Notes under the pieces: generated by a model
Seen by the model: the letters and a program-made list of their open reading frames with translations, nothing else
What the model was told of the DNA's origin: nothing
Database searches by the model: none
Part shown: in pieces, positions 46,125 through 56,046 of the stretch
How the letters are laid out: each line of letters starts with the position of its first letter
How positions within the stretch are numbered: position 1 is the first letter of the stretch
NCBI GenBank assembly: GCA_903864835.1
Contig: CAIPHK010000001.1
Location: 1-64,000, forward strand
Direction of reading: 5' to 3'
Source: an uncultured bacterium
GTDB lineage: Bacteria > Margulisbacteria > Marinamargulisbacteria > SXXA01
Length of the DNA: 64,000 bases
Translations under genes and position numbers: made by a program

Positions 46125-47798
46125 TTATACCGACAAAACTCCGATGAATTCACCGATTTCATTGCCTAAGAACCGGGTGGTGAGCTGGGTTGACACCTTG
46201 GTTGTCGGGAATACACGTTGAAAGTAGGTTTCTAAACTGGCGGCCACCGGGTGCATGTTGTGGTGCTCAATAATGATGATTCGTGGGGCTTGGTTGTTGC
46301 GGTGATAGAGTTCCACGACCATTGCTTCCAGTTTTAAAAGACCCTGGGTCATATTCGATGCCGTTCCAACGATGCCCGCCGTTTCACCAAATCCAATAAT
46401 AGGGAGTTGGTTGGCACTTTGCATTTGGTCTTTGAAAGGGGACTGCCGTTTCATTTTTTGATACCAAAAATGTCCGTTGACGGTCTTGGTTTGGGACGGG
46501 ACGATCCAATAGTGAATCAAGGGAAGCATTTTTCGGATCAGCCCGTCGATTTCGTCACGGCGTTGGAGTTTGGCCATCCGTAACGCTACCTCTCGGACGA
46601 GGATTCCTAGGGCCAGGCCGTACAATTTGGTGTCGATGACGATGATGTTGGCGGTGGGGCGGGTGAGCGCGTGGCGGGCGTGGTGATAGGAATGCCAAAA
46701 ATCGGAATGGGGAAGCAGTGCAAATACCGTTGTAAATCCGGAATCCTGAAGCGATAAAAATTTATCGTGGAAAATTCGAATGTAATTTTCGGGATCGTAG
46801 TCCACCACGTAGACCGGCATTTTCTGTAGGAAAGGATCCGGAATTGTGGCCGATGGATGGGTGACCAACGCGGCGATTAACCGTCGCATTTTACGCTTTT
46901 GGGTGACGATGTTTTGACCAATGCGATCCAGTAACATGACCAACATAAGTAATTGAGGTGACCTCAATAACGATGGCCATAGTGAATAAATATACATCAT
47001 TCGGAGCGTGTTGAGCGTGGCCAATAATCCGTCGAGGTTGGGGCGGGTTACTTTAGGTTCAGCACGTTGTAACGCAATTGCCCCAGGGATGTTCTTGATA
47101 TTTTCTGCCGCCACGAGTTGAGATATCGTCATCTTTCCTTTGGTTCCGGCATTGAGAGGATTGGATGCATTTTCCAGTGCGGCGGCGGGGGTCTCAATAA
47201 ATTCATCAATGAGTGACGTTAAATGTTCGAATTTTCGGAGCTGAAGTTTGTCGATGGATTGCATGATGTCCTGAATGGTCTGGAGATTCATGTTGGCTTT
47301 GTTTTTGACGAAGGCGGTTAAGACGCTGTTGGAGATTCGTTCGAAGTCGATGACGCTCAACGTGAGCTTGGGGTCCAAAAGTAGGGTCAACATCGCCACC
47401 ACTGAATGGATTTCGTCCGAGTTAAAGTTGTTATAGATGGCGCTGAGGAGTCCGGCGGTACCAATGGACTTGGCGTCTTCGTTTTTATAGGTCACCAGAC
47501 GTCCAAATTCTTTGATGGCGTCCATCCGGTCGTTGGGATCGTTGGATTTTTTGAGTACTTGAAGCGTCCGGAGTTTATCCATGAGTCGCGTGGAGCTGGT
47601 TTCAGAGTCTTGGCGGGTGACCGTCAGCTGCTGAAGGATACTTTTGTCGCTTTCAGGACCCCCGAATTCGGAGGGGTTCACTCGCTCGACATCGTCGCTT
47701 CCAAATCGAATGGCCGATAGATGGGGATCTTCGGTAGCTCGATGAACCGGTGCCGGCGGTAAGGGCGCGAATGATCCTGAAATCGACGAAATGTCCAT
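46125..47798 (-). CDS. Unknown helical protein with a DegV-like C-terminal domain
   Basis: A 557-residue protein. The C-terminal half (about 305-557) resembles DegV-type fatty-acid-binding proteins: VYVVDYD, FTTVFALLPHSDFWHSYHHA in place of the usual 'iSs.LSGTYqsA', then IIVIDTKLYGLALGILVREV, and a late GNEIGEFIGVLSV in place of 'HtGPGalGi'. The key Ser-Gly-Thr binding residues are altered. The N-terminal 290 residues are helical and unrecognised after a Pro-rich start. It begins 5 bases after the ribH stop, so it is probably co-transcribed with the riboflavin genes. The DegV call is by pattern only. Confidence 0.6.
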   Translation of the reverse strand: MDISSISGSFAPLPPAPVHRATEDPHLSAIRFGSDDVERVNPSEFGGPESDKSILQQLTVTRQDSETSSTRLMDKLRTLQVLKKSNDPNDRMDAIKEFGRLVTYKNEDAKSIGTAGLLSAIYNNFNSDEIHSVVAMLTLLLDPKLTLSVIDFERISNSVLTAFVKNKANMNLQTIQDIMQSIDKLQLRKFEHLTSLIDEFIETPAAALENASNPLNAGTKGKMTISQLVAAENIKNIPGAIALQRAEPKVTRPNLDGLLATLNTLRMMYIYSLWPSLLRSPQLLMLVMLLDRIGQNIVTQKRKMRRLIAALVTHPSATIPDPFLQKMPVYVVDYDPENYIRIFHDKFLSLQDSGFTTVFALLPHSDFWHSYHHARHALTRPTANIIVIDTKLYGLALGILVREVALRMAKLQRRDEIDGLIRKMLPLIHYWIVPSQTKTVNGHFWYQKMKRQSPFKDQMQSANQLPIIGFGETAGIVGTASNMTQGLLKLEAMVVELYHRNNQAPRIIIIEHHNMHPVAASLETYFQRVFPTTKVSTQLTTRFLGNEIGEFIGVLSV

Positions 47799-47803
47799 TG
47801 CGT

Positions 47804-48265
47804 TTAGAGTGAGGCCAACAACGAAATCATTTCGATCGCGTTGGTGGCAGATTCAGCCCCTTTATTTCCTAGCTTGGTACCCGCCCGTTCGATGGCTTGC
47901 TCAATGCTATCGGTGGTCAAAATTCCAAATACAACTGGAACGCCGGTAGACAGTGCGACGGATGCAATTCCTTTGGCGGATTCGCTGGCTACAAAATCAA
48001 AGTGAGCCGTTGCTCCCCGGATCACTGAACCGAGGCAAATAACAGCGTCGTAGTTCTGAGACGTTGCCAATCGTTGGGCGATCAGAGGGATTTCAAAGCT
48101 ACCGGGAACCCAAACCACCGTGATGTTGTCGGTGGTCGCGCCGTGGCGTTCTAGCGCATCTTCTGCACCCTTGATGAGTGCGTGGGTGATAAAGTCGTTA
48201 AATCGGGCGGCGACGATGGCGAATCGTTTGCCGGTTGCGTCAAGCTTACCTTTAATTTCTTTCAT
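47804..48265 (-). CDS. ribH: Lumazine synthase
   Basis: A 153-residue subunit that condenses ArP and DHBP into 6,7-dimethyl-8-ribityllumazine. Conserved parts are [55 protein letters not shown] and [19 protein letters not shown]. The length is normal for the icosahedral or pentameric enzyme. It follows ribBA after 9 bases. Confidence 0.97.
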   Translation of the reverse strand: MKEIKGKLDATGKRFAIVAARFNDFITHALIKGAEDALERHGATTDNITVVWVPGSFEIPLIAQRLATSQNYDAVICLGSVIRGATAHFDFVASESAKGIASVALSTGVPVVFGILTTDSIEQAIERAGTKLGNKGAESATNAIEMISLLASL

Positions 48266-48274
48266 GATTGTTCC

Positions 48275-49480
48275 TTATGCGCTGAGATGACCCATTTTTT
48301 CGTTTTTGGTCCGGAGATAGTGGGCGTTATGTTGGTTGGGTGCAATCACCAAGGGAACCCGAGCGTTAATTTCAATCCCGTACCCTTCGAGACCGACGAC
48401 CTTTGTGGGATTGTTGGTAATTAGGTTAATGCTTTTTAGACCCAAGTCCAATAGAATTTGTGCGCCGACCCCGTAGTCTCGCAAGTCAGGCGCAAACCCC
48501 AATTGAATGTTGGCTTCCGCCGTATCGTATCCGTTGTCTTGGAGTTTATACGCGCGGAGTTTATTGGCGATTCCAATGCCTCGGCCTTCTTGGCGCATAT
48601 AGAGGATGGCCCCTTCGCCTGCGGCTTCGACCATTCGCATGGCTTCGTGCAGTTGGCTTCCGCAATCGCAACGGGCAGAGTGAAACACGTCGCCGGTGAC
48701 ACATTCTGAATGAACCCGAACGAGAACGTTGGGTTTTCCACTAATGGCGCCCTTGGTTAATGTAAGGTGGTCTTTGCCATTAATGACATCGCGATAACAG
48801 GTGATGTCAAAGTCACCCAATTCGGTGGGAAGCGGGACCGATTCGATTTTTTCGATAAACCGTTCCTCCCGGATTCGGTGTCGGATTAATTCCTTAATTG
48901 TGATCATTTTAAGACCATGGGTTTTTGCGAATTCAATGAGATCGGGAACTCGTGACATTTGACCGTCTTCTTTGATGATTTCACAAATGACACCGGCGGG
49001 AACGAGGCCGGCCATTCGGGCAAGGTCAACCGATGCTTCCGTATGGCCGGCGCGTCGAAGAACACCCATTTTTTTTGCACGCAACGGGAATATGTGGCCG
49101 GGGGATACGATGTCTTTGGCAGGGGAGGCTGTATTAATAAATGTTTGAATAGTGCGGGCACGGTCGGATGCTGAAATTCCGGTGCTGACCCCGAGATGAG
49201 GTGCTGCATCAATCGAAACTGTGAAGGATGTTTGTAAGCGATCTTCGTTTTTTTCCACCATTTCCTTAAGGTTCCAATGGTCGAGGAGTTCTTCAGTGAC
49301 CGGAAGGCAGACGAGTCCTTTTCCGTATCGAATCATAAAGTTGATGGCATCGGGGGTGACGAAACTGGCCGCCATGACCAAATCGCCTTCGTTCTCGCGG
49401 TCTTCGTCGTCGACGACAACCACCATTTTTCCGTTAGAGATATCATCGATTGCGTCTGGAATTGAGCTGAAGGGGTTCAT
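48275..49480 (-). CDS. ribBA: Bifunctional DHBP synthase / GTP cyclohydrolase II
   Basis: A 401-residue fusion. The N-terminal DHBP synthase has DDEDRENEGDLVMAA and GHIFPLRAKKMGVLRRAGHTE. The C-terminal GTP cyclohydrolase II has the zinc ligands in SECVTGDVFHSARCDCGSQL and the block RQEGRGIGIANKLRAYKLQD. Together the domains supply both precursors of lumazine. It overlaps ribE by 4 bases. Confidence 0.97.
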   Translation of the reverse strand: MNPFSSIPDAIDDISNGKMVVVVDDEDRENEGDLVMAASFVTPDAINFMIRYGKGLVCLPVTEELLDHWNLKEMVEKNEDRLQTSFTVSIDAAPHLGVSTGISASDRARTIQTFINTASPAKDIVSPGHIFPLRAKKMGVLRRAGHTEASVDLARMAGLVPAGVICEIIKEDGQMSRVPDLIEFAKTHGLKMITIKELIRHRIREERFIEKIESVPLPTELGDFDITCYRDVINGKDHLTLTKGAISGKPNVLVRVHSECVTGDVFHSARCDCGSQLHEAMRMVEAAGEGAILYMRQEGRGIGIANKLRAYKLQDNGYDTAEANIQLGFAPDLRDYGVGAQILLDLGLKSINLITNNPTKVVGLEGYGIEINARVPLVIAPNQHNAHYLRTKNEKMGHLSA

Positions 49481-50121
49481 AAATATCCTGCTTTATTGAG
49501 GGTATCGAGAAGCGACTTTTCCGAGGCTTCTTGACTAAAACTGTGAAAATTATACAGATACTTTGCCACGATGTCATACTCAAGATTGACAAGATTTCCC
49601 GATTTTTGAGCGTACAATCCCGTGTTTGCAATCGTATGTGGAATGATGTGACAGGAAAACGTGGTGGGAGTGACGTCAACGACCGTGAGGCTGATTCCAT
49701 TGATACAAATGGACCCTTTGGGAATTAAATACACCCGAAATTGGGGAGAATATCCGATTGACAGAATTTTGAACGGGCCTTCGTCGGATATTGCCGAAAT
49801 AGTCCCGACTTCATCGACGTGCCCATAGACTATGTGTCCACCTAAGGCCGTGGTTGGGGTGGCACTGAGTTCCCAATTGAGGGCATCGCCAACTTTAATT
49901 GAGTTAAAATTGGTTTTTTTAAGCGTTTCTTGGAGGAGCTGGATTGAAAATCCAGAGGCATCAATGTCGATTGCGGTGGTGCATACCCCATTGAGGGCGA
50001 TGCTGTCCCCAGAGGCAAGCCGGGTGTTTGCCCCCGGGAACTGAATTCGAAGTTGACGACCCGTGCTTAATGCAGTGATCGTAGAGACGGTCGTAGATCC
50101 GGCTATGATGCCTGTGAACAT
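49477..50121 (-). CDS. ribE: Riboflavin synthase, alpha chain
   Basis: A 214-residue enzyme that dismutates two lumazines into riboflavin. It has the two homologous beta-barrel halves: MFTGIIAGSTTVSTI with SIALNGVCTTAIDID, and GGHIVYGHVDEVGTI with SICINGISLTVVDV. It overlaps nusB by 19 bases. No FMN riboswitch is visible before any gene of this accC-nusB-rib run. Confidence 0.96.
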   Translation of the reverse strand: MFTGIIAGSTTVSTITALSTGRQLRIQFPGANTRLASGDSIALNGVCTTAIDIDASGFSIQLLQETLKKTNFNSIKVGDALNWELSATPTTALGGHIVYGHVDEVGTISAISDEGPFKILSIGYSPQFRVYLIPKGSICINGISLTVVDVTPTTFSCHIIPHTIANTGLYAQKSGNLVNLEYDIVAKYLYNFHSFSQEASEKSLLDTLNKAGYL

Positions 50122-50513
50122 TGTTTGACGTATTGTCCTAAAATGCCGTTAACGAATCGGGGAGAGTCATCGGACGAATACTTCTTACAGATTTCTACCG
50201 CTTCATTAATGATAATGCTGGGGGTAATGTCTTCGTAAATTAATTCATAAAACGCCAATCGAAGTATCGCTTTATCGATGGGATTGAGGCGATCAAAGTC
50301 CCAACCAATGGCTAACTTTTCAATAATGGGATCAATTTTCTCGTGGTGGATCCATGTTTTTATGGCGAGATCATTGGCCCATTCGGTGGTATCTGCCTCA
50401 AATTTGTGAACATCCCAGAAATACGAGACGACTTTGTCGACGTCGGTGTCTCGTATATCCGCTTGATACAAAATCTGCATGGCCAATTTTCGGCCCGTAC
50501 TGCGTTTACCCAT
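50103..50513 (-). CDS. nusB: Transcription antitermination factor NusB
   Basis: The start at ATG 50513 (MGKRSTGRKLAMQILYQADI) overlaps the accC stop by 8 bases; the longer frame lies inside accC and was discarded. The 136-residue helical protein has the late block LAFYELIYEDITPSIIINEAVEICKKYSSDDSPRFVNGIL (residues about 85-125), which identifies NusB. It binds boxA RNA with NusE/S10 during rRNA transcription. nusB and rib genes are neighbours in many bacteria. Confidence 0.95.
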   Translation of the reverse strand: MGKRSTGRKLAMQILYQADIRDTDVDKVVSYFWDVHKFEADTTEWANDLAIKTWIHHEKIDPIIEKLAIGWDFDRLNPIDKAILRLAFYELIYEDITPSIIINEAVEICKKYSSDDSPRFVNGILGQYVKQCSQAS

Positions 50514-51858
50514 TTTCTTTAAGCATATATTTTTCGATAAATGAGGTGTCGAACTCCCCACTGACAAACTGAGGGTGTTGCAACACTTGGATATGAAACG
50601 GAATGGTGGTGTGGACGCCATCAATAATGAATTCATCCAGAGCGCGTTTTGCCCGCGCGATGGCTTCGGCGCGATCGCTGCCCCAGACAATTAGTTTTCC
50701 CAGTAGCGAGTCGTAAAATGGGGGCACGACATAGCCGGGATAGATGTGGCTATCGACTCGAACGCCGATGCCTCCAGGAGGTAAAAATAAATTTATTTTG
50801 CCTGGGCAGGGCGCAAAATGACGGGTGTGGTCCTCTGCGTTAATACGGAATTCAATGGCATGGCCGTGAAACCGGATATCTGATTGCTGAAGCAATAATT
50901 TTCCTGTTGCAGCAATACGAATTTGTTCTTTAACCAAGTCAATCGACGTGACTAGCTCGGTGACGGGGTGCTCGACCTGGATTCGTGTATTCATTTCCAT
51001 GAAGTAAAAATTGAGATGACGGTCGACCAAAAATTCAACGGTGCCGGCGCCGGTATATTTGAGAGCGGATGCAACGGTTACAGCCGCCTTACCCATCTTT
51101 TCGCGGAGGGTTTCGTCTAAGACAGGGGAGGGAGCTTCTTCGATCAGCTTTTGGTGGCGTCGTTGGATGGTGCAATCCCGTTCGCCAAGGTGAATGGCGT
51201 GACCTGTGGGATCCGATAAAATTTGGATTTCGACGTGACGGGGATTTTCAATAAATTTTTCGATATAGACTTCGCCGTTTCCAAATGCGGATTTGGCTTC
51301 GTTAGTGGCAATGGTATAGAGCTCGTGGAGTTGGTTTTGATTGTGGACGATGCGCATCCCTTTTCCGCCGCCACCTGCGGAGGCTTTGATCATCAAGGGG
51401 AACCCTGTGAGTTCAGCAATGCTATCGAGTTGGTCTTCTGATTCAACAATCCCGTCTGAACCGGGGACCGTGGGAACATTGAAGCGTTTCATGGTTGATT
51501 TGGCTTCACTTTTGTTGCCCATTAATCGAATATTTTCGGGGCTCGCACCGATAAATACGATGTTGTTGGCGCGACACACTTCGCTGAAATGGGCATTTTC
51601 TGATAAAAATCCGTAGCCGGGATGAATGGCTTCAGCGCCACTGACCTCAGCGGCAGAGATGACCCTGGGAATGTTGAGATAACTTTCTTTCGGTGACGCG
51701 GGGCCGACGCAAATGGCTTCGTCTGCCAATTTAACGTGAAGTGAATCTCGGTCGGCTTCAGAATAGATAGCGACGGATTTGACGCCCAACTCCCGACAGG
51801 CTCGGATGACCCGTAACGCGATTTCCCCCCGGTTTGCAATTAGAATTTTTTTGAACAC
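50506..51858 (-). CDS. accC: Biotin carboxylase subunit of acetyl-CoA carboxylase
   Basis: A 450-residue ATP-grasp enzyme that carboxylates biotin on AccB. Typical blocks are KILIANRGEIALRVIRACRE, ATP loop KASAGGGGKGMRIV, RDCTIQRRHQKLIEEAPSP, FYFMEMNTRIQVEHPVTE and GHAIEFRINAEDH. accB, which usually lies directly upstream, is missing here: only 80 bases separate this gene from the metH stop. It heads the nusB-rib run. Confidence 0.96.
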   Translation of the reverse strand: MFKKILIANRGEIALRVIRACRELGVKSVAIYSEADRDSLHVKLADEAICVGPASPKESYLNIPRVISAAEVSGAEAIHPGYGFLSENAHFSEVCRANNIVFIGASPENIRLMGNKSEAKSTMKRFNVPTVPGSDGIVESEDQLDSIAELTGFPLMIKASAGGGGKGMRIVHNQNQLHELYTIATNEAKSAFGNGEVYIEKFIENPRHVEIQILSDPTGHAIHLGERDCTIQRRHQKLIEEAPSPVLDETLREKMGKAAVTVASALKYTGAGTVEFLVDRHLNFYFMEMNTRIQVEHPVTELVTSIDLVKEQIRIAATGKLLLQQSDIRFHGHAIEFRINAEDHTRHFAPCPGKINLFLPPGGIGVRVDSHIYPGYVVPPFYDSLLGKLIVWGSDRAEAIARAKRALDEFIIDGVHTTIPFHIQVLQHPQFVSGEFDTSFIEKYMLKENG

Positions 51859-51938
51859 AACGGGTCTCCTTGAGTGAACATAAAGTTCAAAATTATAGGG
51901 CTAAGGTACATTGAGGACTTCAGTTTGTCATCCTTGAG

Positions 51939-54900
51939 TTACGCTAACCCCGCCTCAAAATTAACCATGTCCGAATCCGAAATCGTAAAGTAACGGGCTT
52001 GAGGGTGATGAAAAACGAGCGCGGATACGGAGGCTTCGGGGTGCATCATATATTCTTCAGACAATGTGATGCCGATACTCTCGGGATTGAGAAGTCGGAA
52101 CATCTTTTCTTGGTCTTCCAACCGAGGGCAGGCGGGGTATCCAAATGAGACACGGACCCCGGTGTATTTGAGCTTGAAAATATCTTCGATGGCGGTGCCC
52201 GGCGCGTCTGGAATTCCCCATTCGGTTCTGATTTGGGTATGGAGGTATTCAGCGAATGCTTCCGCAGTTTCGAGCGCGATTGCGGACAGGCCATGGGAGT
52301 CGAAGTAGTCGCCGGCGTTGAGGAGTTCCTTTGCGATTTCGGCGACGCCGTCTCCAGAGGTGGCCACAAACATGCCGATAAAGTCCATCCGGTCTTCGGC
52401 GACAAAGTCCGCAAGGCAGAGAGTCAGTCCTTCGGATTGTCTGGGGAAGGTAAATGTTTCGATGACGTGGGTGCCAGTGGGGTCATAAATCTGAATCGAA
52501 TCTCCCAATCGCTTGGCGTTGAAATATTGGACGACCGCTTTTGCGGACAATAGATCCTCGTTGAGAATTCGTTGTTTTAGGACATCGAGCCTCTGGACCA
52601 ATTTGACCAGTTTTTCGTCACCGCGCTCGAGGTTGTTTTTAACGTTCCCTTTGTAGCCGAGATGATTGCCGAATACCATTTGTAGGTTTAAATAGTTCCA
52701 GATTTCATCGATTTTACCGGTGACGATTTGTCGATCAAATGTCGGCGGCTTGGCGGTGAGTCCGTCGTGGGTGATGACTAGCTTTTCTTTAAACTCGCGT
52801 CGGGAAGTTCCTCGGTCTCCGGTGGTCCCGGCACTTCGGACCTCCGTTTGAAGGTCGGAAATTTTTTGAAGTGCGTCGACGCTGGTCGTTGGGTCCATGA
52901 GGGCGTTGGCGACCGCGAGGCCAGTCATGGCATCTTTGCAATAAACAACAGTTCCCCCGTATTCAGGGGCAATTTTGGTGGCTGTGAAGGCCCCTGTGAG
53001 CGCTGCTCCGCCGACTAGAATGGGAATAGAAATTCCTGCAGCCTTTAGATCTGACGCGGTGATGACCATCTGTTGGGCCGATTTTACTAAAAGTCCGGAC
53101 AATCCGATCAGGGTGGGTGAATGGTCGCGGTAGGCTTGGATTAATGTTTCCGGCGGGCATTTAATCCCCAAGTCGACCACCTTGTACCCGTTGTTACTCA
53201 AAATAATTTGAACAAGGTTTTTTCCGATGTCGTGGACGTCGCCTTTAACCGTCGCTAATAACATAGTGCCCCGGACATTGGTTTCTTCCTTGGTCATAAA
53301 TTGTTCCAAATGGCTGACCGCGGTTTTCATGACTTCGGCGGACTGTAACACCTCGGCGACGATGAGCTCGTTGTTATTAAACATTTTGCCGACGATATCC
53401 ATCGCCCGCATTAACGGATGGTTAATAACGCCTAAGGGATCCCATTGGGTTAATGCGAGATCTAGATTTTCGATTAGATATTCTTTGGTGCCTTGGACGA
53501 TATTAATTTCAATGCGTTCTTCCACTGAGAGTGCGGATCGATCGATCACTTCAGTGACTACTTTTTTGTGCCTAAAATGAGCGGCAAATTTTGCGACTGG
53601 GTCATTATCGTTATCGGTTCGATACCAAATGAGATCGTCACAAAGGGCTTTTTCCTCGTCAGAAATCTGGGCAAATCGGACGAGCTTTTCGGCGTTGACG
53701 ATGGCGAGATCTAATCCAGCCTTGGTGCAATGGTATAGAAAAACGGAATTTAACACCTCCCGTCCGGCGGTGGGGAGACCAAAGGACACATTGGAAATAC
53801 CAAGAACGGTTTTACACCGAGGGAATCGCTCTTTGATCTTTCGGATGCCGTCGATGGTGTCTTTCCCCGATCCAAAATATTTGGCATCGCCAGTCCCGCA
53901 GGGAAATACGAGGGGGTCAAAAATGATATCTTCCGGAGCGATCCCGTAGGTTTCGGTCAGGATTTTATACGAATCAGTCGCAATTCGCAGCTTGTCGTCG
54001 GAGGTGACGGCCATTTCGGAATCAATACAACCGACCACCACCGCCGCCCCATATCGTTGGACGATGGGCATCAGTACTTTCATGTTTTTGCCGTCGTCTT
54101 CGAGGTTGACGGAGTTGAGAATACACTTGCCTTGGGTCAGTTTAAACGCGGTTTCAATCACTTCCGGGACCTGAGAATCGATCATGAATGGGGCTTTGAC
54201 GAGCTTGGCCGCGTGACTCATAAATGCATGTATATCCGCAATTTCATCGCGGTCGGGATTGCTGAGGCAGACGTCGATGATATGGGCGCCGGCCTTGACT
54301 TGCTTGCGGGCAATTTCGGCGGCTTCTTCAAATTTTTCTTCCGTAATTAATGCTTTGAATGCCCGCGAACCTATGACGTTGGTGCGTTCCCCGACGATGT
54401 AGGGGCGACCGTCATCGTCCAGGACCAATGGGTCGAGTCCTGAGACGCGGGCGTTACCGTCACCTTTGGGGATGCGTGGAGCCATGCTGGCGAGTTCGGC
54501 TAGTTTCCTAATATGGGCAGGGGTGGTGCCGCAACATCCGCCAATCACGTTGACCCATCCGTTTTGGATAAAGTCGCGAATGGTACCGGCCAATGACTCT
54601 GGGCCCTCTGGGTAGGTGCCATCGGGATCGGGAATTCCTGCATTGGGGGCGACGGCGACCGGGAATGGAGAAATAGTGGCGAACGTTCGAATATGATCGC
54701 GCATAAATTCGGGGCCAGTGGCGCAATTGAGACCGATATATAACGGGTTCATATGGGCGACCGAGGCATGAATTGCCTCAACGCCTTGGCCGGCCAGCAT
54801 GGTCCCCATGGTTTCAATCGTCGCCGATACGGCAATAGGAAGTTGGATATTTAGTTTTTTAAATGCGGAGAGAATCCCAATATAAGCGGCTTTGAGGTTA

Positions 54901-55415
54901 AGCGTGTCGATTGCGGTTTCGAGGAGAAGATAATCTGCACCGGCTTCGATCAATGGAATGGCTTGTTGTTCAAAATGGTCGGCAAGTTCGTCGAACGTGA
55001 CGCCACCGGTGACCGATAAAGCCTTGGTTGTAGGGCCAATGGACCCGGCGACAAATTGGGGGCGTTGGGAAGTTTCGAAAGGAATCCCTGCTCGTTTTGC
55101 GATTTCCACGGCTTTATAATTGATGTCGTAAACCAAGTGGGAAATGTCATATTCAGCGAGGACCAGCGGGGTCGCCCCAAAGGTGTTACTTTCAACAATA
55201 TCCGCTCCGGCTTCGATAAACTTCCGATGGACGGTTTCGATGGCGTCGGGGGCGGTAATGTTGAGGTACTCGTTACACCCTAGGTACGGTTCTCCGCCAA
55301 AGTCGGCGGCGGTTAAGTTCATGTCTTGAAGCGAGGTGCCCATCGCACCGTCAAGGACGAGAATTCGACGACTGAGGTGCTCGATGAGGAGCTGTGATTT
55401 TTCTGGGAGTTTCAT
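51939..55415 (-). CDS. metH: Cobalamin-dependent methionine synthase
   Basis: A 1158-residue, four-module enzyme making methionine from homocysteine and methyl-tetrahydrofolate. The homocysteine module has its zinc cysteines in GLNCATGPEF and GGCCGTTP. The folate module starts IVGERTNVIGSRAFK. The cobalamin module has the ligand histidine in GDVHDIGKNLVQ, and the reactivation module ends with GYPACPRLEDQEKMF and HPEASVSALVFHHPQARYF. All modules are intact, so B12 is required unless a metE exists elsewhere. No cobalamin riboswitch is recognised in the 159 bases upstream. Confidence 0.97.
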   Translation of the reverse strand: MKLPEKSQLLIEHLSRRILVLDGAMGTSLQDMNLTAADFGGEPYLGCNEYLNITAPDAIETVHRKFIEAGADIVESNTFGATPLVLAEYDISHLVYDINYKAVEIAKRAGIPFETSQRPQFVAGSIGPTTKALSVTGGVTFDELADHFEQQAIPLIEAGADYLLLETAIDTLNLKAAYIGILSAFKKLNIQLPIAVSATIETMGTMLAGQGVEAIHASVAHMNPLYIGLNCATGPEFMRDHIRTFATISPFPVAVAPNAGIPDPDGTYPEGPESLAGTIRDFIQNGWVNVIGGCCGTTPAHIRKLAELASMAPRIPKGDGNARVSGLDPLVLDDDGRPYIVGERTNVIGSRAFKALITEEKFEEAAEIARKQVKAGAHIIDVCLSNPDRDEIADIHAFMSHAAKLVKAPFMIDSQVPEVIETAFKLTQGKCILNSVNLEDDGKNMKVLMPIVQRYGAAVVVGCIDSEMAVTSDDKLRIATDSYKILTETYGIAPEDIIFDPLVFPCGTGDAKYFGSGKDTIDGIRKIKERFPRCKTVLGISNVSFGLPTAGREVLNSVFLYHCTKAGLDLAIVNAEKLVRFAQISDEEKALCDDLIWYRTDNDNDPVAKFAAHFRHKKVVTEVIDRSALSVEERIEINIVQGTKEYLIENLDLALTQWDPLGVINHPLMRAMDIVGKMFNNNELIVAEVLQSAEVMKTAVSHLEQFMTKEETNVRGTMLLATVKGDVHDIGKNLVQIILSNNGYKVVDLGIKCPPETLIQAYRDHSPTLIGLSGLLVKSAQQMVITASDLKAAGISIPILVGGAALTGAFTATKIAPEYGGTVVYCKDAMTGLAVANALMDPTTSVDALQKISDLQTEVRSAGTTGDRGTSRREFKEKLVITHDGLTAKPPTFDRQIVTGKIDEIWNYLNLQMVFGNHLGYKGNVKNNLERGDEKLVKLVQRLDVLKQRILNEDLLSAKAVVQYFNAKRLGDSIQIYDPTGTHVIETFTFPRQSEGLTLCLADFVAEDRMDFIGMFVATSGDGVAEIAKELLNAGDYFDSHGLSAIALETAEAFAEYLHTQIRTEWGIPDAPGTAIEDIFKLKYTGVRVSFGYPACPRLEDQEKMFRLLNPESIGITLSEEYMMHPEASVSALVFHHPQARYFTISDSDMVNFEAGLA

Positions 55416-55574
55416 TGTGGGGCCACCAATACATAAGTTTTGAGTTGAGGATGTCGAGTATAGAGAGCGTGAAGAGGCATGTAAACGATCTCAACGGTTG
55501 TTTTTTTTAAAATTGGGTATACTTATCAAAACTCACGCCTCAAGGGTGATTTGAGTAACCGGAGGTGAATCGTC

Positions 55575-56045
55575 ATGAATCGATGGATTGCGATGCTTAC
55601 TATGATTGCCGTGACTTTGGGAACTGGGTCTATTTCTGCCAATGATCGCACGGATAAAGGATTTGTGTCGGTTAAAACTTGGCCCAAATTGTATGAGGGG
55701 AAAGAAGATGGTGCAGGATATTGGGGCTCGATGTTTATTCCGATGCAGTCGTTATGGGATATCGATAATCGGGTGTTGGAAAAGATAAAGGCACCGTTTA
55801 GGATTGAGCAAATTCGGCGAGATAGTTATGGGAGACGAGTATCCTCAGGGGCGTTTCAAAACGTGGCGCTTCCTGAACCAGATGGGAGTCCGCGGGTGAT
55901 TAATCGAGAAGGTGTGACGTTCGCTCAATATAACTCTCAGTATCAGGCGGGTAATAACTCCTCATCCCAGCCCGGGGACTCCAATGCTGAAGTAACTTCG
56001 GTTCCGTTATCAGATCTCCTTGTTCCGGCGACTCAATCGGAATAG
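55575..56045 (+). CDS. Small exported protein of unknown function
   Basis: A 156-residue protein with a good ribosome site (CGGAGG) and a Sec signal peptide (MNRWIAMLTMIAVTLGTGSISA). The mature part has a compact aromatic region (GAGYWGSMFIPMQSLWDIDN) and a disordered, Ser/Gln-rich tail. No Cys, no lipobox and no known motif. A TATACT box lies at 55518-55523. It is divergent from metH and converges on the polB-like gene, with one base between the stops. It is probably periplasmic; function unknown. Confidence 0.7.
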   Translation: MNRWIAMLTMIAVTLGTGSISANDRTDKGFVSVKTWPKLYEGKEDGAGYWGSMFIPMQSLWDIDNRVLEKIKAPFRIEQIRRDSYGRRVSSGAFQNVALPEPDGSPRVINREGVTFAQYNSQYQAGNNSSSQPGDSNAEVTSVPLSDLLVPATQSE

Positions 56046-56046
56046 G

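Noticed and set aside
50122-51938. FMN riboswitch controlling the rib genes
   Set aside because: The rib genes start inside nusB, and accC has only 80 bases upstream without the conserved RFN pattern.
51859-51938. accB upstream of accC
   Set aside because: Only 80 non-coding bases separate accC from metH, too short for the biotin carrier gene.
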